Shown here in pieces: positions 1-9,422 of a DNA stretch of 42,838 bases. The position numbers and the translations under genes are program-made. Origin of the DNA: an uncultured Faecalibacterium sp. (GTDB lineage Bacteria > Bacillota > Clostridia > Oscillospirales > Ruminococcaceae); assembly GCA_934524985.1 (NCBI GenBank), contig CAKSYT010000014.1, forward strand, positions 1 through 42,838, read 5' to 3'. Each line of letters opens with the position of its first letter. Position 1 is the stretch's first letter. The notes under the pieces are model-generated. The model saw only the letters and a list, made by a program, of their open reading frames with translations. It was not told the DNA's origin and searched no databases.

Positions 1-76
1 TGGTGGACGGTACAGGACTCGAACCTGTGACCTCCTGCACGTCAAGCAGATGCTCTACCAGCTGAGCTAACCGTCC
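1..76 (-). tRNA. tRNA-Val (anticodon GAC)
   Basis: Read on the minus strand this folds as a complete cloverleaf. The acceptor GGACGGT pairs with ACCGTCC, the D-stem is GCTC/GAGC, the anticodon arm is TCTGC-TTGACGT-GCAGG with anticodon GAC, and the T-arm is ACAGG-TTCGAGT-CCTGT. The discriminator is A and the 3' CCA is encoded (plus positions 1-3). GAC reads GUC and GUU valine codons. The gene diverges from ruvC. Any terminator lies outside the window. Confidence 0.95.
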
Positions 77-103
77 ATATTCTGTTTTGCCGAAATCAGC
101 TAG

Positions 104-109
104 ATTATA
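104..109 (-). promoter_or_regulatory. -10 box of the tRNA-Val promoter
   Basis: On the minus strand TATAAT occupies 104-109, placing the transcription start about 20 nt before the mature tRNA 5' end at 76. No good -35 is visible (only CTTTTT- or TTGCTT-like hexamers near 127-135), so this is a probable -10 only. Confidence 0.5.
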
Positions 110-239
110 ATACCACACCCTGCGCCAAAAAGCAAGACCTTTTTTCAAAAATTGTAAAACTTTTTTGAAAAAACGCCCGCAAACCCGGCTTCTGTGCGGT
201 GCAGCGCGGTTTTTGGGGCGGCGGGCGACAGCTTTCTTG

Positions 240-268
240 TTGCCCCCAACCAGACGTTGTGCTATAAT
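240..268 (+). promoter_or_regulatory. Promoter of ruvC-ruvA-ruvB
   Basis: TTGCCC (240-245), a 17-nt spacer and a consensus TATAAT (263-268) form a sigma-A type promoter about 40 nt before the ruvC start. It should drive the ruv genes and perhaps the methyltransferase behind them. Confidence 0.7.
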
Positions 269-309
269 AGAAAACTATAATAGGAGTAGTGTCGGAAAGG
301 GAACGCAGC

Positions 310-822
310 ATGAGAGTTTTGGGCATCGACCCCGGTTACGCCATCGTGGGCTGGGGCGTGGTGGAGTATGCGGGCAACCGCTTTGCGCCGGTGGATTTCG
401 GCGCGGTGTGCACGGACGCAGGCGTGCCGTTTGAGCGGCGTCTGGACGAGGTGTATACCGGCATCAAGGAGGTCATCGAACGCACAAAGCCCGAGGTGCT
501 TGCCATCGAAAAGCTGTTCTACCAGCACAACCAGACCACCGTCATCGGCGTAGCCGAGGCGCGCGGGGTCATACTGCTGGCGGCGGCGCAGGCGGGGCTG
601 CCCATCTACGAGTACACCCCTATGCAGGTCAAGCAGGCGGTCACCGGCTACGGCAAGGCTGTGAAAAAGCAGGTGCAGGAGATGACCCGGGTGCTGCTGC
701 ATCTGCCCGCCGTGCCAAAACCGGACGATACCGCCGATGCGCTGGCGATGGCAATCACTTTCTGCCACACCAACGGCAACCAGCTCAACCGCTACACCCG
801 CCGGGTGGCGGGCCCGATTTAA
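310..822 (+). CDS. ruvC: Holliday junction resolvase RuvC
   Basis: RuvC is the endonuclease that cuts Holliday junctions symmetrically after RuvAB branch migration. The 170-residue product begins MRVLGIDPG and has the four acidic catalytic positions of the family: D7, E67 (in LAIEKLFY), and D140 and D143 (in DDTADALA). Length is normal for RuvC. A GTG at 289 in frame would add seven residues, but AGGAG at 282-286 sits too close to it. ATG 310 preceded by AAGGGA at 297-302 gives the canonical N-terminus. ruvA and ruvB follow, so the whole resolvasome is encoded together, separated only by one repeat block. Confidence 0.96.
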   Translation: MRVLGIDPGYAIVGWGVVEYAGNRFAPVDFGAVCTDAGVPFERRLDEVYTGIKEVIERTKPEVLAIEKLFYQHNQTTVIGVAEARGVILLAAAQAGLPIYEYTPMQVKQAVTGYGKAVKKQVQEMTRVLLHLPAVPKPDDTADALAMAITFCHTNGNQLNRYTRRVAGPI

Positions 823-830
823 CCGATAAA

Positions 831-932
831 AAGCTCCCCCTTTGAGGAAAGACTTCCCCCGCGCCGGGGGAAGATGTCGCGCAGCGACAAAAGGGGGAAT
901 CTGGCAATGCCGCAAGGCATTGACTGAGAGGG
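831..932. repeat. Composite palindromic intergenic repeat, copy 1
   Basis: This fills the ruvC-ruvA gap. It starts AAGCTCCCCCTTTGAGG, contains nested hairpins (CTTCCCCC/GGGGGAAG and TGTCGC/GCGACA), and ends in a variable stem AATGCC-GCAA-GGCATT followed by the constant terminus GACTGAGAGGG. Six other blocks in the window share the ends. It lies inside the ruv transcription unit, so it would be transcribed. Confidence 0.85.
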
Positions 933-942
933 TTTTATTCAA

Positions 943-1554
943 ATGATCTACTGTCTGACTGGAAAAATCGTGAAAAAAAGCCTGAACGCCGTGGTGCTCA
1001 GCTGCGGCGGTGTGGGCTACTATACCCAGTGCCCGGCCAGCGTGGCGGGGGCACTGCCCGGTGTGGGGCAGGAGACCACCCTGTACACCGTGATGAGCGT
1101 GACCGAGAACGATGTGAGCCTGTACGGCTTTGCCACCGAGGAGCAGCAGGCCTGCTTTGAGATGCTGACCGCCGTGTCCGGCGTGGGCCCCAAGGTGGGG
1201 CTGGCCATCCTCAGCGTCATGGAGCCGCAGCGGGTGGCGCTGGCCATCTCGGCGGGGGACCACAAGGCCTTTAAGGCCGCTTCCGGCGTGGGGCCCAAGC
1301 TGGCGCAGCGCATCGTGCTGGAACTGAAGGATAAGGTGGCCAAGGGCTTTGTGGACGGTATCTCGCTGGAAGATGTGGCGGGCTCTGCCGCCGACACGCC
1401 CGCGACCCAGAGCAGCGCACAGGCCATTGCGGCGCTGGTGTCGCTGGGCTACAGCCAGAGCGAGGCGGCGCTGGCCATCGCAAAGATCGATGCCGCGCTG
1501 CCGGTGGAAGAGATCATCAAGCTGGCCTTGCGCAGCATGGCAGGCAGGAGGTAA
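943..1554 (+). CDS. ruvA: Holliday junction branch migration protein RuvA
   Basis: RuvA binds the four-way junction as a tetramer or octamer and loads the RuvB motor. The 203-residue product starts with the family-typical MIYCLTGKI. An N-terminal OB-fold (about 1-65) is followed by the tandem helix-hairpin-helix region (about 70-140; VSGVGPKVGLAIL and ASGVGPKLAQRIVLELKDK). A C-terminal RuvB-contacting domain (about 155-203) follows an alanine-rich linker. Length fits the family. It starts just after repeat copy 1, and ruvB begins 3 nt after its stop, indicating co-transcription. Confidence 0.96.
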   Translation: MIYCLTGKIVKKSLNAVVLSCGGVGYYTQCPASVAGALPGVGQETTLYTVMSVTENDVSLYGFATEEQQACFEMLTAVSGVGPKVGLAILSVMEPQRVALAISAGDHKAFKAASGVGPKLAQRIVLELKDKVAKGFVDGISLEDVAGSAADTPATQSSAQAIAALVSLGYSQSEAALAIAKIDAALPVEEIIKLALRSMAGRR

Positions 1555-1557
1555 GCA

Positions 1558-2613
1558 ATGCAGGACGATACCGCGCTGTACGGCGCAAAAATGATGCAGC
1601 CCGTCATGACCCCGGCGGACAGTGAGGAAAATAACCTCCGCCCGCAGCATCTGGAGGACTACATCGGGCAGGAAAAGGCCAAGCAGAACCTGAAGATCTA
1701 TCTGGAAGCCGCCAAGCGCCGGGGCGAGCCGGTGGATCACATTCTGCTCTACGGCCCGCCGGGCTTGGGCAAGACCACGCTGGCGGGCATCATTGCCAAC
1801 GAGATGGGGGTGCAGATCCGCATCACCAGCGGCCCGGCCATTGAAAAGCCCGGCGACCTTGCCGCCCTGCTGACCAACCTGCAGGAGGGCGATGTGCTGT
1901 TCATCGACGAGATCCACCGCCTGTCCCGGCAGGTGGAGGAGGTGCTGTACCCCGCGCTGGAGGACTACGCGCTGGATATCATGATCGGCAAAGGTCCCAG
2001 CGCCCAGAGCATCCGCATCAATCTGCCCCGGTTTACGCTGGTGGGCGCTACCACCCGCGCCGGACAGATCACCGGCCCGCTGCGGGACCGCTTCGGCGTG
2101 CTGCTCAAGCTGGAGTTGTACAGCCCGGACGAACTTTCCCGCATCATCATGCGGTCGGCGGGCATTCTGGATCAGCCCATCACCCCGGAGGGCGCTTACG
2201 AGCTGGCAAAGTGCAGCCGTGGAACTCCCCGCGTGGCGAACCGCTTTTTGAAGCGCATCCGCGACTTTGCCACCGTGCTGGGCGACGGCATCATCGATCA
2301 GGATGTGGCGCTGCTGGGGCTCAAGCGGATGGACGTGGACGCGCTGGGTCTGGACGAGCTGGACCGCAGCCTGCTGCGCGCCATCATCGAGATGTACAAC
2401 GGCGGGCCGGTGGGTCTGGAAACGCTGGCTGCCGCGCTGGGCGAGGAGGCGGTCACGCTGGAAGATCTGTGCGAGCCGTATCTGATGCAGATGGGCTTTT
2501 TGACCCGCACCCCGCGCGGACGCTGCGCCACCCGCCTTGCCTACGAGCATCTGGGCATGAAAGCCCCGGAGACCGGCAGCGCCGAGGAAAACGGCCAGCA
2601 GAGCCTGTTCTGA
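1558..2613 (+). CDS. ruvB: Holliday junction branch migration ATPase RuvB
   Basis: RuvB is the AAA+ ring motor that drives branch migration with RuvA. The product has 351 residues, at the long end of the usual range because of a 20-25 residue N-terminal extension. Walker A is GPPGLGKT (66-73) and Walker B is LFIDEIH (114-120). [17 protein letters not shown] carries sensor 1 and the arginine finger, and a winged-helix domain lies at the C-terminus. The start has AGGAGG at the end of ruvA as its Shine-Dalgarno (SD) site. Confidence 0.97.
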   Translation: MQDDTALYGAKMMQPVMTPADSEENNLRPQHLEDYIGQEKAKQNLKIYLEAAKRRGEPVDHILLYGPPGLGKTTLAGIIANEMGVQIRITSGPAIEKPGDLAALLTNLQEGDVLFIDEIHRLSRQVEEVLYPALEDYALDIMIGKGPSAQSIRINLPRFTLVGATTRAGQITGPLRDRFGVLLKLELYSPDELSRIIMRSAGILDQPITPEGAYELAKCSRGTPRVANRFLKRIRDFATVLGDGIIDQDVALLGLKRMDVDALGLDELDRSLLRAIIEMYNGGPVGLETLAAALGEEAVTLEDLCEPYLMQMGFLTRTPRGRCATRLAYEHLGMKAPETGSAEENGQQSLF

Positions 2614-2650
2614 CCTATCATATAAAGGAATTAAACGGAAGGAGGACGCT

Positions 2651-3526
2651 ATGCGCCCTGCAGATACTTGGAAAGACTACGAACTGCTGGATGCCACCGA
2701 CGGCAACCGGCTGGAACGCTGGGGAGAAACTTTGCTCATCCGCCCCGACCCGCAGGTGGTGTGGAAGACCCCCAAGCAAAGCCCCCTGTGGGCAAAGGCA
2801 GATGCCATCTACCACCGCTCCAATCAGGGCGGCGGCGAGTGGGAGTACCGCCGCCGTCTGCCGGAAAAGTGGAAGATCAGCTGCGGCGAGGGGGAGGATA
2901 AGCTCACCCTCATCGTCAGCCCCACCGGCTTCAAGCACACCGGTGTGTTCCCGGAGCAGGCGGTCAACTGGGCGTGGTACCAGCAGAAGATCCGCGCCGC
3001 GGACCGCCCGGTAAAGGTGCTGAACCTCTTCGGCTACACCGGCGGCGCTACGTTGGCCTGTGCCGCTGCCGGTGCTACCGTCTGCCATGTGGATGCCTCC
3101 AAGGGCATCGTGGCATGGGGCAAGGACAACGCCGTGGCAAGCGGCCTGACCGACAAGCCCATCCGCTGGCTGGTGGACGACTGCGCCAAGTTTGTGGCGA
3201 GGGAAAAGCGCCGCGGCAACACCTACGACGGCATCATCATGGACCCGCCCAGCTACGGGCGCGGCCCCGGCGGCGAGATCTGGAAGCTGGAGGACTGCAT
3301 CTACGACCTCATCAGCCAGTGCGAGGAGGTGCTCAGCGATACCCCGCTGTTCTTTGCAGTCAACAGCTACACCACCGGCCTGTCCCCGGCGGTCATGGAG
3401 TATATGCTCAAGACCACGCTGGTGCCCCGCTTTGGCGGCAAAACCAGCTGCGATGAGATCGGTCTGCCGGTGTCTGCCACCGGCGGCGTGGTGCCCTGCG
3501 GCGCCACCGCCATTTGGGAAGAATAA
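2651..3526 (+). CDS. Class I SAM-dependent methyltransferase (RlmI/RlmK-like, no PUA domain)
   Basis: The 291-residue product has a COG1092-type methyltransferase fold. The SAM-binding motif I is LNLFGYTGGAT (about 124-134), an acidic motif HVDASKG follows, and the catalytic motif is DPPSYGRGP (about 198-206), as in 23S rRNA m5C/m7G methyltransferases related to RlmI and RlmK. The N-terminal 100 residues form a beta-rich region rather than the PUA domain of RlmI. AGGAGG at 2640-2645 precedes ATG 2651. It lies 37 nt behind ruvB and may share its transcript. The substrate is probably rRNA but cannot be read from sequence. Confidence 0.8.
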   Translation: MRPADTWKDYELLDATDGNRLERWGETLLIRPDPQVVWKTPKQSPLWAKADAIYHRSNQGGGEWEYRRRLPEKWKISCGEGEDKLTLIVSPTGFKHTGVFPEQAVNWAWYQQKIRAADRPVKVLNLFGYTGGATLACAAAGATVCHVDASKGIVAWGKDNAVASGLTDKPIRWLVDDCAKFVAREKRRGNTYDGIIMDPPSYGRGPGGEIWKLEDCIYDLISQCEEVLSDTPLFFAVNSYTTGLSPAVMEYMLKTTLVPRFGGKTSCDEIGLPVSATGGVVPCGATAIWEE

Positions 3527-3536
3527 AAAAGCCGAA

Positions 3537-3648
3537 ACGATTGAAATGGCCTCCGCCTTGCTCTGGCCATATTCAGCGGAAAATAGATTTTTAATTTCGC
3601 GTTTGTCGCGGCCTGCGGGCCGCTCCAAACGCATTTTCACGGGAGGGG
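3537..3648 (+). repeat. Hairpin element family H, copy 1
   Basis: The element begins ACGATTGAAATGGCCTCCGC, just after the methyltransferase stop. It has TTTTTAATTTCG at 3588-3599, then a hairpin with arms CGTTTGTCGCGGCC (3600-3613) and GGCCGCTCCAAACG (3618-3631) closed by a TGCG loop. CATTTTCACGGGAGGGG follows. The flanks and loop match copy 2 (33315-33541) while the stem is different, so pairing rather than sequence is kept. It may act as a terminator or processing site, although the T-run after the hairpin is short. Confidence 0.7.
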
Positions 3649-3700
3649 CCGCCCTAAGGCAGCCATCCTGAAAAAGCAAAAAATTCAAGAATGGGGTACA

Positions 3701-3717
3701 GCCCCTTTCGGAGGGGC
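3701..3717 (+). other. GC hairpin in the ecfA1 leader
   Basis: GCCCCT and AGGGGC pair across the loop TTCGG, 25 nt before the ecfA1 start. No strong SD site is seen between them, only a GAAAGAG purine stretch. The hairpin could shape ribosome access or mRNA stability. Its function is not shown. Confidence 0.4.
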
Positions 3718-3742
3718 GCACCACCAGAAAGAGAAACAAAGC

Positions 3743-4582
<840 letters not shown>

Positions 4583-4595
4583 GGGGGCGGACGAA

Positions 4596-5510
4596 ATGGC
4601 AGATATCATTAAGGTAGAACATCTGAGCTACGTCTATAACCCCGGCCTGCCCACCGCAGTGACCGCGCTGGACGACGTGAGCTTTACCGTAGAAGAGGGC
4701 GATTTTGTGGGCATCATCGGGGCCACCGGCTCCGGCAAGAGCACCCTCATCACCCACATGAACGGCCTGAACAAGCCCACCAGCGGCAAAATTTACATTG
4801 ACGGCCGCGACCTGTGGGCAGACCCGGAAAAGATCCGGGATTTCCGCTTCCTCACCGGCCTTGTGTTCCAGTACCCGGAATACCAGCTGTTTGAGGAGAC
4901 CTGCTACAAGGACATCGCCTTTGGCCCCAAGAACATGGGCTTGGACGAGGCCGAAGTAGACCGCCGCGTCCACGAAGCCGCAGACTTTGTAGGCTTAGAC
5001 CCGGCGCTTTTGGAGCGCAGCCCCTTTGAGCTTTCCGGCGGTCAGAAGCGCCGGGTGGCGGTGGCCGGTGTGATGGCCATGAAGCCCCGCATCCTTGTGC
5101 TGGACGAGCCCGCCGCCGGTCTTGACCCGGAGGGACGGGACGATATCCTTTCCGAGGTGAAGGAGTACCACAAAAAGACCGACACCACCGTGCTGCTGGT
5201 GTCCCACAGCATGGAGGATATCGCCAAGTATGCCAACCGCGTGCTGGTGATGAGCAACAAGAAAATTGCCATGTACGACACGGTGGAAAAGATCTTTGCC
5301 CGCGCCCCGGAGCTGCTGGAGCTGGGGCTGTCGGTGCCGCAGGTGACGAAAATTTTCCTCAAGCTGCGGGAGATGGGGGTGGACGTCCCGGCGGACGTGT
5401 ACACCATTCCCTATGCGGTCAAGACCCTGCTGGAAGCAAAGCGCCGCCGCGATGCCGGGGAAAGCCTTGTGCTGCCCCGCAGCGCTGCCCGGAAAGGGGG
5501 TGCTGTCTGA
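4596..5510 (+). CDS. ecfA2: Energy-coupling factor transporter ATPase EcfA2
   Basis: Second ECF ATPase, 304 residues, pairing with EcfA1 to power EcfT and interchangeable substrate-binding S components. Walker A is GATGSGKST (about 42-50), the Q-loop is VFQYPEYQLFEET, the signature is LSGGQKRR, Walker B is ILVLDEPAAGLDP and the switch is LVSHSMED. I chose ATG 4596 because AGGGGG (4582-4587) lies at proper distance and the N-terminus MADIIKVEHLSYVY matches the family. An in-frame start at 4545 would overlap ecfA1. The stop overlaps the ecfT start by one base. Confidence 0.94.
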   Translation: MADIIKVEHLSYVYNPGLPTAVTALDDVSFTVEEGDFVGIIGATGSGKSTLITHMNGLNKPTSGKIYIDGRDLWADPEKIRDFRFLTGLVFQYPEYQLFEETCYKDIAFGPKNMGLDEAEVDRRVHEAADFVGLDPALLERSPFELSGGQKRRVAVAGVMAMKPRILVLDEPAAGLDPEGRDDILSEVKEYHKKTDTTVLLVSHSMEDIAKYANRVLVMSNKKIAMYDTVEKIFARAPELLELGLSVPQVTKIFLKLREMGVDVPADVYTIPYAVKTLLEAKRRRDAGESLVLPRSAARKGGAV

Positions 5511-6325
5511 TGCTGCGAGATATCACCATCGGTCAGCACTTCCCGGGCAACAGTCTGGTGCACCGGTTCGACCCCAGACTGAAGCTTGTGCTGACAGTCG
5601 CTTATATCGTGCTGCTGTTTGCAGCCTCCAACCCTTTGGGGCTTACCTTGTCCATCCTCTTTTTGGGGGTCATGTATAAAGTGGCAAAAATTCCGGTCAA
5701 AATGATCGGCAAAAGCCTGAAGCCCATTCTGCCCATCGTGCTGTTCACGGCGGTGCTGAACCTCTTCTTTGTCTCCGGCGAGGGCGACCCGCTGGTGCAT
5801 TTCTGGTTCTTGACCATCTACGCCGAGGGCGTGCGCTACGCGGTGCTGATGGCGGTGCGCGTGATGGCGCTCATCGCGGGAACCAGCCTGCTTACCTACA
5901 CCACCAGCCCCATCGTGCTGACCGATGCCATTGAGCAGCTGCTCAAGCCCTTGGGCAAGCTGCACTTCCCGGTGCACGAGCTGGCCATGATGATGAGCAT
6001 TGCCCTGCGCTTCATCCCCACCCTCATCGAGGAAACGGATAAAATTATGAACGCACAGAAGGCGCGCGGCGCGCAGCTGGACACCGGCAAAATGACTGAC
6101 CGGGTCAAGGCGCTGGTGCCGGTGCTTATCCCGCTGTTCATCTCGGCCTTCCGCCGCGCAGACGAGCTGGCTATGGCCATGGAGTGCCGCTGCTACCGCG
6201 GCGGCACAGGCCGCACCCGCCTGAAGGTGCTGCGCTGCGAAAAGCAGGACTACATCGACCTTGCGGTCTGCATCGCCTGCTTTGCCGTCATCCTTGCCTC
6301 CCGGCTGGTGTTCCCGAATTATTAA
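5510..6325 (+). CDS. ecfT: Energy-coupling factor transporter transmembrane protein EcfT
   Basis: EcfT is the membrane scaffold linking the EcfA dimer to S components. The 271-residue product has several hydrophobic segments (about 25-65, 70-85, 105-130, 245-265) and two coupling-helix motifs. The first is a canonical ARG (in NAQKARGAQL). The second is ECRCY where many homologues have EARGY. The ATG overlaps the last base of ecfA2. No S component is encoded in the window, as expected for a shared group II module whose S genes are scattered. Confidence 0.93.
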   Translation: MLRDITIGQHFPGNSLVHRFDPRLKLVLTVAYIVLLFAASNPLGLTLSILFLGVMYKVAKIPVKMIGKSLKPILPIVLFTAVLNLFFVSGEGDPLVHFWFLTIYAEGVRYAVLMAVRVMALIAGTSLLTYTTSPIVLTDAIEQLLKPLGKLHFPVHELAMMMSIALRFIPTLIEETDKIMNAQKARGAQLDTGKMTDRVKALVPVLIPLFISAFRRADELAMAMECRCYRGGTGRTRLKVLRCEKQDYIDLAVCIACFAVILASRLVFPNY

Positions 6326-6334
6326 AGAGGAGAA

Positions 6335-6656
6335 CCCTCTCAGTCAAGGCCTGATGGCCTTGACAGCTCCCCCGAAAGGGGGAGCTTTTGGCGGTGGTGG
6401 GAGAGTTTCTTGTTGCGTTTGATACTTCAGCGACAAGGCTAACGGCGTGCGCCCTCTCCGGCACGGCTTAAGCCGTGCCACCTCTCCCAAAGGGAGAGGC
6501 AAGAGCACTGCCGGAAGCTTTCTCATTACACCTAATACTTTAGCAACAAGCCTTACGGCTTGGCTCCCCCTTTGAGGAAAGACTTCCCCCGCTCCGGGGG
6601 AAGATGTCACCGTAGGTGACAAAAAGGGGAATCTGGCGCGGGAGCGCCTGAGAGGG
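6335..6656. repeat. Composite palindromic intergenic repeat, copy 2 (multi-module)
   Basis: The 340-nt ecfT-truA gap is filled by this block. It opens CCCTCTCAGTC, then a stem CAAGGCC-TGAT-GGCCTTG and AGCTCCCCCGAAAGGGGGAGC. A middle GC hairpin follows (GGCACGGC/GCCGTGCC region), then the spacer CTTTCTCATTACACCTAATA, more G/C blocks, and a GGCGC-GGGA-GCGCC stem before CTGAGAGGG. No coding potential is evident. truA begins 9 nt after its end with no good SD outside the repeat, so the repeat may supply the truA leader. Confidence 0.85.
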
Positions 6657-6665
6657 CTTTTTACT

Positions 6666-7430
6666 ATGAACTTTTTACTTACCCTTGCCTACGACGGCAC
6701 AAATTACTGCGGCTTTCAGGTGCAGCCCAACGGGCGCAGCGTGGCGGCCGCCTTTCAGGATGCACTGGAAGCGGTGCTGGGCAGCCGCCCCGATATCAAG
6801 GGCTGCAGCCGCACCGATGCCGGGGTGCACGCGCTGGGCTTCCGGCTGAACTTCCATGCCGATACCCGCATCCCGCCCCAGAAGCTGCCGCTGGCGCTCA
6901 ACCAGCATCTGCCGCCGGATATCCGGGTGCTGGCGGCACAGACCGTGCCGGAGGACTTCCACGCCCGGTACGCCGCCCATACCAAGACCTATTTATACCG
7001 CATCCATAACCACCCCATTGACTCGCCCTTTGACGCCGCCTACTACACCCGTGTGCCCCGGCGGCTGGACGAAGCTGCCATGCAGGCGGCGGCGCAGCAG
7101 TTCGTAGGGACGCATGATTTTCTGGCCCTGTGCGCGGCGGGCAGTTCTGCCGCCGCTCATGGGGACACCGTGCGCACCATCACGGACTGCCACGTCACCC
7201 GGCGCGGGGACGAGGTGGACATTGAGGTGACCGCCGATGGCTACCTGTACAACATGGTGCGCATTCTGGCGGGCACCTTGTGCGAGGTGGGCGCGGGGCG
7301 GATGCGCGCGGCGGACATTCCCGCCATTCTGGCAAGCCGGGACCGCAGCCGGGCGGGCCCCACCCTGCCCGCGAAGGGCTTGTTTTTAAAGTGTGTGGAT
7401 TACCCGGAAAGAAAGGAAGAGCAGCTATGA
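6666..7430 (+). CDS. truA: tRNA pseudouridine(38-40) synthase TruA
   Basis: TruA converts U38-U40 in tRNA anticodon arms to pseudouridine. The 254-residue product has the catalytic aspartate in GCSRTDAGVHAL (about residue 52). The family motif LYRIHN lies mid-protein, and YNMVRILAGTLCEVGAGR lies in the C-terminal half. The ecf-truA order is common in Firmicutes at the end of the ribosomal protein cluster. Here the S10 operon is about 35 kb away, so that neighbourhood is split. The stop overlaps the next gene as ATGA. Confidence 0.95.
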   Translation: MNFLLTLAYDGTNYCGFQVQPNGRSVAAAFQDALEAVLGSRPDIKGCSRTDAGVHALGFRLNFHADTRIPPQKLPLALNQHLPPDIRVLAAQTVPEDFHARYAAHTKTYLYRIHNHPIDSPFDAAYYTRVPRRLDEAAMQAAAQQFVGTHDFLALCAAGSSAAAHGDTVRTITDCHVTRRGDEVDIEVTADGYLYNMVRILAGTLCEVGAGRMRAADIPAILASRDRSRAGPTLPAKGLFLKCVDYPERKEEQL

Positions 7431-8644
7431 AAAAGCTTCATCGCGGCGGCAGCCCGGACGGAGAGCCGCTTTCTGCCGGGCGTGTGGAATATCTGGAGGC
7501 AGCGCGCCAGCGGGTGCGCCGCCGCCGTCTGCGCCGCACCGCCATTCTGCTGGCGGCGCTGATACTGGTCACCCTGTTTGCCACCGGCGCGGTGGGCGCA
7601 TCCATCGCCCGGGTGAAGGATCTGGTGGATACGGTGCACATCGCCCTGTCCCCGGCGGTGGGCTGGCCGCAGCAGACCGGCCTTGGCGAGCTGACCGCCG
7701 TGCAGCCCATGTCCGGCAGCTTTGTGGCCATGGACGAGGATGCCTGCGCGGTGTACAGCCTTGGCGGCACCCGCCTTGCCGGCATCCAGAGCGGCTACGC
7801 CCGCCCGGCGCTGGCTGCGGGCAAGACCCGCTTTGTGCTGTACAACCGCTCCGGCAACGAGCTGCGGGTGGAAAGCCGCACCCAGAACCTTTACAGCAAA
7901 ACGCTGGAAAACAGCATCTACCTGTGCGCCATGTCGGACACCGGCACGCTGGCAGTAGCCACCGATTCCGCCGACAGCACCGCCCGGCTGACCGTGTACA
8001 CCTCCACCATGACGGAGCAGCTGCACTGGGATATGACCGGCGCGCAGGGCACCCCGGTGCGGATGGCCTTTGCCGCCGACAGCCGCCGTCTGGCGGTGGC
8101 GGCGGTCACTTCCAGCGCCGGACAGTTACAGGCAAACCTCTTTGTGCTCAGCCTTGCGCAGGGCGACCCGGTGCAGCTGAGCAGCGGGGACAGTGTGCCC
8201 CAGTGGCTGGGCTGGCTGAACAACGACACCGTGCTGGCTGTGTACGAGAACTGCGCCGTGGTGTACGGCGCAGACGGCGGCGAGCGCGGGCGCTTTGACC
8301 TTGGCGGCGGCAGCCTTGTCAGTGCTTCGCAGGACGGCGCAAACGCCGCCCTGCTGCTGGAAAACGGACAGGTGTGCACCGCCGTGCTGCTGGATAAAGA
8401 TTTGAACGTGCAGTACAGCGGCAATGTGCCGGCGGCAAACCAGATCCTGCGCCGGGGCGAAAACTTTTATCTGCTTACCGACAGCGGCGTGGAATGCTTT
8501 GCCGCAGATGGGGTGTACCAGTGGGGACAGGAACTTTCCGTCCGTCCGCAGGCGCTCATTGCGGGCAAGCAGCTGCTGGTGCTGTGCGGAAACACGGTGC
8601 AGCAGATCACCCCGCCGGAGCAAACGGCTTCCAGCGCCCGGTGA
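7427..8644 (+). CDS. Membrane-anchored beta-propeller-like protein (probable DUF5711 family)
   Basis: The 405-residue product has a basic N-terminus (ARQRVRRRRLRR), one transmembrane helix (about 40-58) and a large extracytoplasmic domain. That domain has repeating beta-rich units such as LAVATDSADSTARLTVY and ARMAF-AADSRRLAVA-like segments, consistent with a WD40/propeller fold. I recall DUF5711 proteins preceding CvpA-family genes in Clostridia; the name rests on that layout and length. The start ATG 7427 overlaps the truA stop by 4 nt. An earlier in-frame start at 7280 would lie inside truA. Function is unknown. Confidence 0.65.
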   Translation: MKKLHRGGSPDGEPLSAGRVEYLEAARQRVRRRRLRRTAILLAALILVTLFATGAVGASIARVKDLVDTVHIALSPAVGWPQQTGLGELTAVQPMSGSFVAMDEDACAVYSLGGTRLAGIQSGYARPALAAGKTRFVLYNRSGNELRVESRTQNLYSKTLENSIYLCAMSDTGTLAVATDSADSTARLTVYTSTMTEQLHWDMTGAQGTPVRMAFAADSRRLAVAAVTSSAGQLQANLFVLSLAQGDPVQLSSGDSVPQWLGWLNNDTVLAVYENCAVVYGADGGERGRFDLGGGSLVSASQDGANAALLLENGQVCTAVLLDKDLNVQYSGNVPAANQILRRGENFYLLTDSGVECFAADGVYQWGQELSVRPQALIAGKQLLVLCGNTVQQITPPEQTASSAR

Positions 8645-8705
8645 CCGAGGGGAAAAACCGGTATTTTTGCGGGGAAAGTGATCTTTATAACAGGGAAAAC
8701 AAGAT

Positions 8706-9401
8706 ATGTTCAAGAATCCGTCATTTCTTTTTGATATCCTATGTACGGTGGTATGGCTGGTGCTGATGGCACGCTACGCCCGCAAGGGCTTTCTGGCGTC
8801 CATCGTGCAGCTGTCCGGCAACCTTATCAGTCTGCTGGGCGCACGGCAGTGCTCTGCCGCCTGTGCGGGCTGGGTGTTCGAAAATCTGCTGGCCGGGGGC
8901 TTCCGCACCCAGATTGCCGCGCACCTTTCGGAGGACGGCGTGGTGAACCTTTCCGGCATTGCCCAGCAGTACGCGGGCTTTCTGCCGGAAAGCTTCCGTG
9001 CCTCCATCGTGGCGGCCTGTGAGCGCAGCATCAACGCCGTGCTGGCAGATAACGCCGTGGTGCTGGCCGATACCATCGTGGAAAAAGTATTGCAGCCGCT
9101 GCTCACCCCGGTGATCATGCTGGTGCTGTTCTTTGTGTTCTACGCGGTGCTGCGGCTGCTGGTCAGTATGCTGGTCACCGTGCTGGGGCTGGTGAACAAG
9201 CTGCCTGTCATCGGGAAAGTCAACCGGGGTCTGGGCTGGCTGACCGGCGGCGTGACCGCTCTGCTGGACTTATACCTCGTGCTGTGCGTGGTGTGGGGCC
9301 TTGTGGTCATCACCGGCGGCAACTTAAATGTGCTCAACGACACTGTAATGCGCAGCAGTCTTTACTATAAAGTGTTTAATATGTTCAACCCCTTTTTGTA
9401 A
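8706..9401 (+). CDS. CvpA family membrane protein
   Basis: The 231-residue protein has hydrophobic segments near 5-22, 25-45, 135-160 and 185-215. The C-terminal module LGLVNKLPVIGKVNRGLGWLTG is characteristic of CvpA/colicin V production-type proteins (VNRxLGxxxG). The function of the family in Firmicutes is poorly defined and has been linked to envelope integrity. It sits 61 nt behind the DUF5711-like gene and 21 nt before the ClpE-like gene, suggesting one transcription unit. The SD before ATG 8706 is weak (GGGAAAAC). Confidence 0.8.
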   Translation: MFKNPSFLFDILCTVVWLVLMARYARKGFLASIVQLSGNLISLLGARQCSAACAGWVFENLLAGGFRTQIAAHLSEDGVVNLSGIAQQYAGFLPESFRASIVAACERSINAVLADNAVVLADTIVEKVLQPLLTPVIMLVLFFVFYAVLRLLVSMLVTVLGLVNKLPVIGKVNRGLGWLTGGVTALLDLYLVLCVVWGLVVITGGNLNVLNDTVMRSSLYYKVFNMFNPFL

Positions 9402-9422
9402 CAGGGGCGACAAGGAGGAACT

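Noticed and set aside
140..172. A/T-only inverted repeat TTTTTTCAAAAA...TTTTTTGAAAAAA as a terminator
   Set aside because: It lies upstream of both divergent genes and has no GC stem, so a terminator role is unsupported.
262..2550. Very long open frame on the minus strand opposite the ruv genes (similar long frames at 20317-23070, 34251-36221 and 38991-40844)
   Set aside because: These are antisense shadows produced by high-GC codon usage of real genes. Their translations are rich in His, Gln, Gly and Arg and lack any domain, and they overlap well-identified genes.
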